From: Acidobacteriota bacterium
Lineage (GTDB): Bacteria > Acidobacteriota > Vicinamibacteria > Vicinamibacterales > SCN-69-37
NCBI GenBank assembly: GCA_020853395.1
Contig: JADYYY010000019.1
Location: forward strand, 310,001-374,000
Reading direction: 5' to 3'
Length of the DNA stretch: 64,000 nucleotides
Shown here: positions 8,488 to 15,902 of the stretch, one piece after another
Numbering within the stretch: position 1 is the stretch's first letter
Layout of the letters: every line of letters begins with the position of its first letter
Notes under the pieces: model-generated
What the model was told of the DNA's origin: nothing
The model's database searches: none
Seen by the model: only the letters and a program-made list of their open reading frames with translations
Position numbers and translations under genes: made by a program

Positions 8488-8970
8488 ATGTCCGGTCTTC
8501 CGGCGCGCGACGGCGAACCGGCGTCCCGCCAGTTCGCGACCTTCATGCTCGGCGATCTCTGGTACGGCGTGGACGTCCTCCAGGTGCAGGAGGTCATCCG
8601 GTTCCAGACCATGACGCCTGTGCCCCTCGCACCGCGCACCGTGCGCGGCCTGATCAACCTGCGCGGCCAGATCGTCACGGCGATTGACATGCGTCAGCGG
8701 CTGGCCATGGCGTCACGCGCGGCCGATGCCCAGCCGATGAACGTCGTCGTGCGGACGGGTGGTGGCGCGGTCAGCCTGCTGGTTGACGGGATCGGCGACG
8801 TGCTGGCGCCTCGGCCATCGCAGTTCGAGCGGATCCCGGACACGGTGGGCCGGCCGGTGCGCGACGTGGTCACGGGGGTCTACAAGCTCGACGGCCGTCT
8901 GCTGCTCGTGCTCGACGTCGAGCGGACGGTCGGCTTGGACGATGAACTGTCGCGGGAACGGGTCGCGTGA
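8488..8970 (+). CDS. cheW: Chemotaxis coupling protein CheW
   Basis: This 160-residue protein is one complete CheW domain. It has the [18 protein letters not shown] start, the [12 protein letters not shown] core that binds receptors and CheA, and a C-terminal helix-strand ending LLLVLDVER. It links soluble or membrane receptors to the CheA P5 domain in signalling arrays at the cell membrane or in the cytoplasm. The ATG is preceded by GAGGAA with 9 bases spacing. It starts 11 bases after cheA stops, so it is co-transcribed. Nothing unusual is visible. Confidence 0.93.
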   Translation: MSGLPARDGEPASRQFATFMLGDLWYGVDVLQVQEVIRFQTMTPVPLAPRTVRGLINLRGQIVTAIDMRQRLAMASRAADAQPMNVVVRTGGGAVSLLVDGIGDVLAPRPSQFERIPDTVGRPVRDVVTGVYKLDGRLLLVLDVERTVGLDDELSRERVA

Positions 8971-9098
8971 TGCCTGCAATCCGCAAGAACACCGTCGCGT
9001 CCGTCGCGCCCGATATCGTCACGTCCGGGAGCGGCCCGGCCGCTGTGGCTCGGCGCGCCACGCTCCCGAAATCTCAACAGCGTCAGAAGGAGTCCGAC

Positions 9099-10058
9099 AT
9101 GTCCGCAGCCAGACGGAAGGGCTCGGCCGCCGTGGCCGATGCCGCGTCCCCCTTTGCTCCCCACGAAGCGCCGATGCTCGAGGGCGTGCTCGTCAAGGTC
9201 AACGACAGCGCCATGACGCTCGCCTCCGCGTCCGAGGAGCTCATGGCGTCGAGCCAGCAGATGGCCCGCAACGCCACCGAGACGTCGGCGCAGGCCGGCG
9301 TGGTGTCGGCAGCCTCCGAGCAGGTGAGCAAGAACGTCCAGACCGTGGCGACCGCGACCGAGGAGATGAACGCGAGCATTCGCGAGATCGCGAAGAACGC
9401 CAACGAGGCGGCGAAGGTCGCCACGGCGGCGGTTCGCATGGCGGAGACGACCAACCAGCTCGTCAACAAGCTCGGCGCGAGCAGCCTCGAGATCGGCAAG
9501 GTCATCAAGGTGATCACGTCCATCGCCGAGCAGACCAACCTGCTGGCGCTCAACGCGACGATCGAAGCCGCGCGGGCGGGCGAGGCCGGGAAAGGTTTTG
9601 CGGTCGTCGCCAACGAAGTCAAGGAACTGGCGAAGGAGACCGCGAAGGCGACCGAGGAGATCGGCCAGAAGATCGAGGCCATTCAGGCCGACACGAAGAG
9701 CGCCGTGGACGCCATCGGCCAGATCGGCGCCATCATCAACCAGATCAACGACATCTCCAACACGATCGCGAGCGCCGTCGAGGAACAGACCGCGACGACC
9801 AACGAGATCGGCCGCAACGTGACCGAAGCGGCGAAGGGGACCGCCGAAATCGCCCAGAACATCACAGCGGTCGCCGAGGCGGCCAACAGCACGACGTCCG
9901 GCGCCAACGATACCCTGCGGGCGTCGAGCGAGCTGGCACGCATGGCGGCGGAACTGCAGGCCGTCATCGGCCGTGTGTCGTCGGCGGGCGCCGCGAAGCC
10001 CGTGCCCGCCGGTCCCCGCGTGCGGGCGATCGGCGCGATGCCACGTCTCAGCGCGTAG
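9099..10058 (+). CDS. Soluble methyl-accepting chemotaxis protein (first copy)
   Basis: This 319-residue receptor is almost entirely coiled coil. The signalling hairpin tip reads [33 protein letters not shown], split here into [16 protein letters not shown] and GFAVV motifs. No membrane segment, periplasmic domain, HAMP or PAS is present, so it must be cytoplasmic and sense through a partner or its short N-terminus. Gln/Glu-rich heptads such as ATATEEMNA and AVEEQTATT are probable CheR/CheB methylation sites. I chose the ATG at 9099 because AAGGAG sits 6 bases upstream; an ATG overlapping the cheW stop would add an unstructured 43-residue leader. No CheR-tethering pentapeptide is seen at the C-terminus. 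Confidence 0.9.
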   Translation: MSAARRKGSAAVADAASPFAPHEAPMLEGVLVKVNDSAMTLASASEELMASSQQMARNATETSAQAGVVSAASEQVSKNVQTVATATEEMNASIREIAKNANEAAKVATAAVRMAETTNQLVNKLGASSLEIGKVIKVITSIAEQTNLLALNATIEAARAGEAGKGFAVVANEVKELAKETAKATEEIGQKIEAIQADTKSAVDAIGQIGAIINQINDISNTIASAVEEQTATTNEIGRNVTEAAKGTAEIAQNITAVAEAANSTTSGANDTLRASSELARMAAELQAVIGRVSSAGAAKPVPAGPRVRAIGAMPRLSA

Positions 10059-10085
10059 GCCGGTGCCTACGGAGGATCGAATCCC

Positions 10086-10448
10086 ATGACCGCTCTCGTC
10101 GTCGATGATTCCAGAGCCATGCGGCTCATCCTGGGCCGCATGCTCACGGAGCTCGGGTTCGGCGTGACCGAAGCCGTCCACGGAAAGGACGCGCTCGCGC
10201 GCCTCCAGCCCAGCACCGATCTGGTGCTGGTCGACTGGAACATGCCCGAGATGAACGGTCTCGAGTTCATCCAGGCGCTGCGTCGCGACCACCGGTATGC
10301 GGCCACCAAGGTGATGATGGTCACCACCGAAACCGAGATGACCCAGGTGTCGACGGCACTCGAAGCCGGCGCCCAGGAGTACGTCATGAAGCCGTTCACG
10401 CGCGAGGTGATTGCCGACAAGCTGCGCGTGATGGGGTTGCCGGTGTAG
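10086..10448 (+). CDS. cheY: CheY-type single-domain response regulator (second copy)
   Basis: 120-residue receiver domain with VDDSRAMR, phospho-acceptor D50 in LVDWNMP, the switch TTETE and Lys in YVMKPF. It is a close relative of the minus-strand CheY in this cluster, sharing DDSRAMR and DWNMP, which suggests duplication. Two CheY proteins often divide the work, one acting as output and the other as a phosphate sink; which is which cannot be told from sequence. It lies between mcp and cheB with short gaps, in the same operon. Confidence 0.93.
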   Translation: MTALVVDDSRAMRLILGRMLTELGFGVTEAVHGKDALARLQPSTDLVLVDWNMPEMNGLEFIQALRRDHRYAATKVMMVTTETEMTQVSTALEAGAQEYVMKPFTREVIADKLRVMGLPV

Positions 10449-10455
10449 GTGATCC

Positions 10456-11601
10456 GTGCCCAAGATCCGAGTCCTCGCCGTTGACGACGCCGTCGTTGTC
10501 CGACGTCTGCTGACCGACGCCTTGTCGGCCGAGGCCGACATCGAGGTCGTCGGCGTTGCGGCGAACGGGCGTATCGCGCTGCAGAAGATCCCGCAGTGCA
10601 ACCCCGACATCATCACGATGGATGTCGAGATGCCGGATCTGGACGGCATCGCGACCGTCCGGGAAGTCCGCCGCCAGTGGCCGACGCTGCCGGTGGTCAT
10701 GTTCAGCACGCTGACCGAACGCGGCGCCGCCGCGACGATGGACGCGCTGAGCGCCGGCGCGTCGGACTACGTCACCAAGCCGGCGAACGTGGGCAGCGTG
10801 ACCGCCGCGCTGGACCGCATCCGGCAGGATCTCGTGCCGAAGCTGCGGGCACTGACCGCGCGCCGGCGGCATCCGCAAACGGCGAAGCTGCCGTCGCCCT
10901 CACCTGCGCGTTCCGCCGGAGCGCCGGCACCGGCCGCGGTGTTCGCCCGATCGGCGACCGCCGGTGGGCCGGCCGTGCTCTGCATTGGCACGTCGACCGG
11001 CGGTCCCAACGCGCTGGCGGCCATGCTGCCGGCGTTGCCGAAGGGGCTGGGTGTGCCGATCGTCATCGTGCAGCACATGCCGCCGTTCTTCACGAAGCTG
11101 CTCGCCGACCGGCTCGATCAGCAGTGCGGGTTCCCGGTGCACGAAGCAACCGCTGGACAGGAGGTCCTGCCGGATCACTGCTACATCGCGCCGGGCGACT
11201 TCCACATGGAAGTCCGGAGACAGGGCACCGGCGTGACCCTCGCGCTCACGCAGGCCCCGCCCGAGAACTCCTGCCGGCCCTCGGTCGACGTGTTGTTCCG
11301 CTCGGTCGCGCAGGTCTACGGCGCGCGCGTGCTGGGAGTCGTGCTCACGGGCATGGGCCAGGATGGCCTCGCCGGGTCGCGTCACATCACCGAAGCGGGC
11401 GGCTCTGTCATCGCTCAGGACGAAGCGACGAGCGTCGTCTGGGGGATGCCGGGGTTCGTCGTCCAGAACGGGCTGGCCAGCGCCGTTCTCCCGCTCGAGA
11501 GTCTGGCTGCCGAAATCACCGCCCGTCTCGGGCACCGTCGCGTCCAGGTTTCGATGGCGCCCGCGATGAACGGGAGGCCGCATGTCGCTGTCGACCGCTA
11601 G
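10456..11601 (+). CDS. cheB: Chemotaxis protein-glutamate methylesterase CheB
   Basis: 381 residues starting at GTG. The N-terminal receiver domain (1-125; phospho-site D56 in ITMDVEMPDLDG) controls the C-terminal methylesterase (about 172-365), whose catalytic triad reads S180 in GTSTGG, H207 in VQHMPP and D303 in TGMGQDG. A Pro/Ala-rich linker joins them. It removes methyl groups from, and deamidates, receptor glutamates, giving adaptation opposite to CheR. The 3' end overlaps cheR by 20 bases, showing translational coupling of the two adaptation enzymes. Confidence 0.95.
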   Translation: MPKIRVLAVDDAVVVRRLLTDALSAEADIEVVGVAANGRIALQKIPQCNPDIITMDVEMPDLDGIATVREVRRQWPTLPVVMFSTLTERGAAATMDALSAGASDYVTKPANVGSVTAALDRIRQDLVPKLRALTARRRHPQTAKLPSPSPARSAGAPAPAAVFARSATAGGPAVLCIGTSTGGPNALAAMLPALPKGLGVPIVIVQHMPPFFTKLLADRLDQQCGFPVHEATAGQEVLPDHCYIAPGDFHMEVRRQGTGVTLALTQAPPENSCRPSVDVLFRSVAQVYGARVLGVVLTGMGQDGLAGSRHITEAGGSVIAQDEATSVVWGMPGFVVQNGLASAVLPLESLAAEITARLGHRRVQVSMAPAMNGRPHVAVDR

Positions 11602-12424
11602 CTTCACCTACGTCCGCGACCTCGTCGGCGATCAAGCCGGCATCGTGCTCGACGACGCGAAGGCCTATCTGGTGGAAAGCCGGCTGCTGCCGGTCGCGCG
11701 CGTGGGAGGGTTCGGCTCGACGGATCAGCTCGTGGAGCACGCCCGGCGATCGTCCACGAGCGCCCTGCGCGCCTCGATCGTCGAGGCGATGACCACCAAC
11801 GAAACCTCGTTCTTCCGGGACGTCGAGCCGTTCGAGGCGCTGAGACATCACGTCCTGCCGGCGCTGATCCAGCGCCGCAAAGTCGCGCGTCAGCTCCGCG
11901 TCTGGTATGGCGCGTCGTCGACCGGCCAGGAACCGTACTCGGTCGCGATGCTCATGAAGGAGCACTTCGCCGACGTGGCGACCTGGGACGTGCGCCAGCT
12001 CGCGACGGACCTGTCGCAGGACGTGCTGAAGCGGGCGATGGCGGGACGGTTCAGCCGAATCGAGGTCAACCGTGGCTTGCCGGCCGCGATGCTGACGAAG
12101 TACTTCGACAAGGATGGGATGGAGTGGGTGATCAAGGAGCCGCTCCGCAAGGCCATTACGTTCCAGCCGCTCAACCTCATCAAACCGTGGCCGGCGATGG
12201 GGCCGTTCGACCTCGTCATGTTGCGCAACGTGATGATCTATTTCGACGTGAAGACCAAGCGGGAGATCCTCCATCGCGTGCACCGGATCCTTGCCCCCGA
12301 CGGCTACCTGTTCCTCGGGTCGGTGGAGACGACGATGGCGATTCACGATGGATTCGAGCGGCAGACGTGGGGAAAGACGGGCTTCTATCGCCCGGCCGGT
12401 GCCGCCACCAAGCACGGAGCCTGA
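11582..12424 (+). CDS. cheR: Chemotaxis protein methyltransferase CheR
   Basis: 280 residues. An N-terminal helical domain is followed by a SAM-dependent methyltransferase. The CheR signature TTNETSFFRD is at about 70-79, the SAM-binding strand is VWYGASSTGQEPYS and the later motif is DLVMLRNVMIYFD. It methylates receptor glutamates. The start lies inside the end of cheB in another frame. No TPR extension is present. Receptors in this cluster lack a tethering pentapeptide, so docking is presumably direct on the coiled coil. Confidence 0.95.
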   Translation: MSLSTASFTYVRDLVGDQAGIVLDDAKAYLVESRLLPVARVGGFGSTDQLVEHARRSSTSALRASIVEAMTTNETSFFRDVEPFEALRHHVLPALIQRRKVARQLRVWYGASSTGQEPYSVAMLMKEHFADVATWDVRQLATDLSQDVLKRAMAGRFSRIEVNRGLPAAMLTKYFDKDGMEWVIKEPLRKAITFQPLNLIKPWPAMGPFDLVMLRNVMIYFDVKTKREILHRVHRILAPDGYLFLGSVETTMAIHDGFERQTWGKTGFYRPAGAATKHGA

Positions 12425-12425
12425 C

Positions 12426-12890
12426 ATGCAGCCAGGGAGACAGGAAGTCGTCAGTATCACGCAGGACGTCTGGCAGACCGCGCTCGGGATCGACCTCGAT
12501 CCCGTCGTCGCGCCGGACGTGTCGCCATCCGATGTCCCGACACTCGACGGGGTCATCGCGATCACGGGCGACTGGTTCGGCGCCGTCGTCGTGCAGGTGC
12601 CGATCGGACTGGCCGACCGTGCCGCGCGGGTGATGTTCGCGCTGGAGGATCAGCCGGCCTCGACGCAGGACATGCAGGATGCCGTCGGCGAGATCACCAA
12701 CATGACTGGCGGCAATCTGAAGGGCCTGCTCGACGGCCGATGCCACCTCGGGCTGCCCACCGTCGTCGCGGGCACCGACCATCGATTGAGCATGCCGGCG
12801 TCCGCGCAGGTGGTCACGCGGGTGGCGTTCCAGAGCGGCGACGACCGGGCCATCGTGACGCTCGTTGCCGGGCCGGCAGAACTGGCCTGA
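12426..12890 (+). CDS. cheX: CheX-type CheY-P phosphatase
   Basis: This 154-residue protein carries D85-xxx-E89-xx-N92 with the following glycines and lysine ([15 protein letters not shown]), an almost canonical CheX active site. CheX proteins dephosphorylate CheY and so end the signal. The start is 1 base after the cheR stop. With the CheX-like protein on the other side of the cluster, this makes two candidate CheY phosphatases in one system and no CheZ. Confidence 0.85.
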   Translation: MQPGRQEVVSITQDVWQTALGIDLDPVVAPDVSPSDVPTLDGVIAITGDWFGAVVVQVPIGLADRAARVMFALEDQPASTQDMQDAVGEITNMTGGNLKGLLDGRCHLGLPTVVAGTDHRLSMPASAQVVTRVAFQSGDDRAIVTLVAGPAELA

Positions 12891-12932
12891 GCCCGGGCCA
12901 TCCGCGATTCGACACGCAAGAGGAGACAGTCC

Positions 12933-13496
12933 ATGGCCATCGTCCCCATCCGACCGACGCCGACCGGGCGCGAAGTGCGCTTCGGCGAGAACGAGCTGAT
13001 TGTCAGCAAGACCGATCTGAAAGGCCGGATCACGTACGCCAACGACGTGTTCGAGCGCGTATCCGGATACACGGCGGAGGAGCTGATCGGCGCGCCGCAC
13101 AACCTCATCCGGCATCCCGCCATGCCGCGGTGCGTGTTTCACCTGCTCTGGGACACCATCGCCAAAGGCGAGGAGATCTTCGCCTACGTGCTGAACCTCG
13201 CCCGGTCCGGCGACGAGTACTGGGTGTTCGCGCACGTGACGCCGTCGTTCGACCCGAGGGGCGTCCACGTCGGGTACCACTCGAATCGCCGCGTTCCGCA
13301 CGGGGACGCCATCGCGAAGATCAAGCCCATCTACGCCGCGCTGTGCGCGGAGGAACGGAAACACGCGGACCGCAAGGATGCGATCCGCGCCTCGACGGCG
13401 CTGCTGGTGCAACAGCTCGGCGCCGCCGGTTTGGACTACAGCCAGTTCGTGTTCAGCCTGTCTCGTCACACGACGCTCGAAGAGGTGTCCGCATGA
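12933..13496 (+). CDS. Aer-type PAS sensor protein (no signalling domain of its own)
   Basis: 187 residues. The N-terminal 130 form a PAS domain of the Aer redox-sensor kind: [21 protein letters not shown] followed by NLIRHPAMP, the segment that in E. coli Aer surrounds FAD. Flavin binding is therefore likely but inferred. The last 50 residues are helical ([15 protein letters not shown]). There is no membrane segment and no methyl-accepting domain. The GAGGAG ribosome site is strong. The stop overlaps the next mcp start by 4 bases (ATGA), so the two proteins are made together and probably form one receptor. Confidence 0.85.
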   Translation: MAIVPIRPTPTGREVRFGENELIVSKTDLKGRITYANDVFERVSGYTAEELIGAPHNLIRHPAMPRCVFHLLWDTIAKGEEIFAYVLNLARSGDEYWVFAHVTPSFDPRGVHVGYHSNRRVPHGDAIAKIKPIYAALCAEERKHADRKDAIRASTALLVQQLGAAGLDYSQFVFSLSRHTTLEEVSA

Positions 13497-14380
13497 ACGA
13501 CCGGATTCAGATCATCGTGGAGGCCTGCGAACGGGCCGCTGCAGGCGACCTCGAGGCCCGCGTGCTCGGGCTCGAGACCGACCCGGCCTACGCGGCCGTG
13601 AGCCGTGCAGTCAACCGCATGCTCGACACGGCCGACGCGTTCGTCCGCGAATCCGCCGCGGCCATGGATCACTGCAGCCGCAACCGGTTCCATCGTCCCA
13701 TCCTGCAGCGCGGGCTGGCGGGCGCGTACCGGCAGGGCGCGGCGACGATCAACCGCGCGGGCCGGGTGATGCGTGAACGTGCCGCGCAAGTGGGTGTGGC
13801 GGCGGACCTCGCGCGTGATACCGCGGCCAGCGTGCAGTCGGCCGCGGCCGCGTGCGAGGAGCTGCGTGCCACGGCCTCCGAGATCAGCCGGCAGGTGGGC
13901 GAGTCGGCGGAGCGGACGCACTCGGTCGTCGACGAGGTCCGCGCAACCGCCGCGGCCGCCGCGGCGCTCAACGACGATGCGGCGCGCATCAAGGGGATCC
14001 TGAAGCTCATCACACGCGTCGCGGGGCAGACGAAGCTGCTCGCACTCAACGCGACGATCGAGGCCGCACGTGCCGGCGAGCACGGCCGCGGCTTCGCGGT
14101 CGTCGCTACCGAGGTCAAGGACCTCTCCACCAGCACCGCGCGCGCCGCACAGGAGATCGAGGATCAGATCGTCCGGATGCTGGCCGCGACCGAGGACGTG
14201 ACCATGCGGCTCGCGGCGATCAGTCAGGCCATCGAGCAGATCGGCACGAGCGCGTTCGTCATCGAGTCGTCGGTCGACGAGCAGGTGCGCGCGACGGCCG
14301 ACATCAGCAAGACCATCACGGAAGTGTCCGAGAACTCCGCGACGCTCTCGAGCCGTATGGAGGCCCGCGACGCGGCCTGA
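13493..14380 (+). CDS. Soluble methyl-accepting signalling protein partner of the PAS protein
   Basis: 295 residues, no membrane segment. An N-terminal HAMP-like or linker helix region ([20 protein letters not shown]) leads to the coiled-coil signalling domain. The tip reads [20 protein letters not shown] then [11 protein letters not shown]. Compared with the usual EQTN, the Glu is Gly and the Asn is Lys (codons GGG and AAG), which are contact positions in known receptors. It starts inside the stop of the PAS gene. Together the two look like an Aer receptor split into sensor and output genes. The last residues are acidic and carry no CheR pentapeptide. Confidence 0.88.
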   Translation: MNDRIQIIVEACERAAAGDLEARVLGLETDPAYAAVSRAVNRMLDTADAFVRESAAAMDHCSRNRFHRPILQRGLAGAYRQGAATINRAGRVMRERAAQVGVAADLARDTAASVQSAAAACEELRATASEISRQVGESAERTHSVVDEVRATAAAAAALNDDAARIKGILKLITRVAGQTKLLALNATIEAARAGEHGRGFAVVATEVKDLSTSTARAAQEIEDQIVRMLAATEDVTMRLAAISQAIEQIGTSAFVIESSVDEQVRATADISKTITEVSENSATLSSRMEARDAA

Positions 14381-14504
14381 AAGACCCGGCGGCCAGGTGG
14401 CCCTGCGATCAGATCGACGTTGTCGACGTCGACCTCACTGCGGATCACGCCGTCGCGTTCTTGCTCCAATCGCCGACTTGGCGGGCGCCTACTTCCATGA
14501 GGTC

Positions 14505-14534
14505 TTGACCGTCCGGCGGCCGTTTGACTATGCT
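14505..14534 (+). promoter_or_regulatory. Sigma-70-type promoter upstream of the asd-lysC operon
   Basis: TTGACC and TATGCT are separated by 18 bases. The predicted start of transcription, about 7 bases further on, falls at 14541-14543, only 2-4 bases before the ATG of the small leader ORF. Confidence 0.6.
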
Positions 14535-14544
14535 TCCTGTGGTC

Positions 14545-14625
14545 ATGCGTTCTCTCGTCTCCGCGCGAAAGCGATTCAATCCCAAGCGGATCTCCGCCGC
14601 GGCGGTGACGACGGTGCGCGTGTGA
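14545..14625 (+). CDS. Candidate leader peptide of the aspartate-family operon
   Basis: A 26-codon ORF sits between the promoter and an intrinsic terminator, upstream of asd-lysC. The middle reads KRFNPKRISAAAVTTVRV before the stop. It contains consecutive Thr codons flanked by Val, plus Lys and Arg; its KRIS...TT layout is reminiscent of the E. coli thr leader. I infer a transcription-attenuation leader responding to an aspartate-family or branched-chain amino acid; which one is not certain. It has no Shine-Dalgarno sequence and would be read from a nearly leaderless mRNA. Confidence 0.45.
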   Translation: MRSLVSARKRFNPKRISAAAVTTVRV

Positions 14626-14661
14626 CGATGGCCTGACGGTCCGGCCACCGCGGCCTTCCAG

Positions 14662-14697
14662 AACCCGCCGATGCGCATCGCACGGCGGGTTTTTTGT
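14662..14697 (+). terminator. Intrinsic terminator (attenuator candidate) upstream of asd
   Basis: AACCCGCCG and CGGCGGGTT form a 9-bp stem around a 12-base loop, followed by a run of six T. It lies after the small leader ORF and about 160 bases before asd, so readthrough would be needed to express the operon from the upstream promoter. CGGCGG at 14600-14605 in the leader ORF could pair with CCGCCG of the left arm and act as an antiterminator. Confidence 0.75.
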
Positions 14698-14702
14698 TGT
14701 CT

Positions 14703-14850
14703 GGCGGCGTAGGGGAGTCCGCAGGGCGAAAGCCTTCGGAGCAAGGAAACGAGCGAAGCGAGCCGGCGTCGCGGCGCGGGGCGAAGGGGCCCCCGCAAGC
14801 GGCGCCGTAGGGGAGCCCGCAGGGGCGAAAGCCCCTCGGATCAGAAACGA
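14703..14850. repeat. Pair of about 45-bp direct repeats upstream of asd
   Basis: Two copies, at about 14703-14750 and 14801-14850, share the core GTAGGGGAG-CCGCAGGG-CGAAAGCC-TCGGA with small differences and end in GAAACGA. Each contains an internal small hairpin (GGGGCGAAAGCCCC in the second). The second copy ends at the asd ribosome-binding region. They look like members of a dispersed REP-like family; only these two are in the window. Confidence 0.6.
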
Positions 14851-14858
14851 AAAAGCAC

Positions 14859-15902
14859 ATGTCTCAGAGAATCGACGTCGGAGTACTCGGAGCGACCGGG
14901 ATGGTCGGTCAGCAGTTCATCGCGCGGCTGGCCAATCACCCGTGGTTCCAGGTGAGTTGGCTGGCCGCGAGCGAGCGGTCCGAGGGCAAGGGCTACGCCG
15001 AGGCCGCGCCATGGCGGCTCGCCACGCCCATGCCCGAGTTCTGCCGCGGCATGAAGGTCGACGGCTGCGTGCCGGGCCGCGGCCCGCGCATCGTCTTCTC
15101 GGCGCTCGACGCCAAGGCCGCCGACGAGATCGAGCACGTCTTCGCCGAAGCCGGGCACATCGTGCTCAGCAACGCCCGCAGCCACCGCATGGATCCGCTC
15201 GTGCCGCTGCTCATTCCCGAAGTCAACGCGGCGCACCTCGCGCTGCTGGCGCGCCAGCGCAGCGAGAAGGGCTGGAAGGGCGGCGTCGTGACCAACCCGA
15301 ACTGCGCCACGGTCGTTCTCGCGATGGCGCTCGCGCCGCTGCGCCAGTTCGGTCTCCGGCGCGTGCAGGTGACGACGATGCAGGCGGTGTCGGGCGCGGG
15401 GTACCCGGGCGTGCCGTCCCTCGACATCCTCGGGAATCTCATCCCGTACATCGGCGGCGGCGAGGAGGAGAAGATCGAAACCGAGACGCGCAAGATCCTG
15501 GGCGACGACGACAGCCGCGGGCCGCACCAGGTGGTGGTGAGCGCGCAGGTCAATCGCGTGCCGGTCATCGACGGTCACACGATGACGATCTCGGCCGAGC
15601 TCGAGATCCGTCCGTCGGTGGACGACGTCGTGCACGCGATGAAGGCGTTCCGCGGCAAGCCGCAGGAGCTGCGCCTGCCGACGGCGCCCGTGCCGGCGCT
15701 GAACGTCATGTCCGAGATCAACCGGCCGCAGCCGCGGCTCGACGCCGATCTCGGCGCCGGCATGACCGTATCGATCGGCCGCGTGCGCGCGTGTCCGGTG
15801 CTGACCCACAAGCTCGTCGCGCTCGGGCACAATACGATTCGCGGCGCGGCGGGCGCGTCGGTGCTCAACGCGGAGCTGATGAAGGCCGAGGGGCTCCTAT
15901 GA
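14859..15902 (+). CDS. asd: Aspartate-semialdehyde dehydrogenase
   Basis: 347 residues. The N-terminal Rossmann motif GVLGATGMVGQQF binds NADP, and the catalytic cysteine is C149 in VVTNPNCAT. The sequence is of the archaeal/fungal subclass (SNARSHRMDPLVPLLIPEVN, SGAGYPGVPS) rather than the enteric one. It reduces aspartyl phosphate to aspartate semialdehyde, the branch point to lysine, threonine and methionine. The lysC start overlaps its stop by 4 bases. It is the first gene of the operon behind the attenuator-like leader. Confidence 0.95.
   Translation: MSQRIDVGVLGATGMVGQQFIARLANHPWFQVSWLAASERSEGKGYAEAAPWRLATPMPEFCRGMKVDGCVPGRGPRIVFSALDAKAADEIEHVFAEAGHIVLSNARSHRMDPLVPLLIPEVNAAHLALLARQRSEKGWKGGVVTNPNCATVVLAMALAPLRQFGLRRVQVTTMQAVSGAGYPGVPSLDILGNLIPYIGGGEEEKIETETRKILGDDDSRGPHQVVVSAQVNRVPVIDGHTMTISAELEIRPSVDDVVHAMKAFRGKPQELRLPTAPVPALNVMSEINRPQPRLDADLGAGMTVSIGRVRACPVLTHKLVALGHNTIRGAAGASVLNAELMKAEGLL

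Noticed and set aside
14541-14860. Lysine riboswitch upstream of asd-lysC-dapB
   Set aside because: I could not find the conserved L-box core or the expected long five-helix layout; the short ORF plus terminator fits attenuation better. A covariance-model search would settle it.
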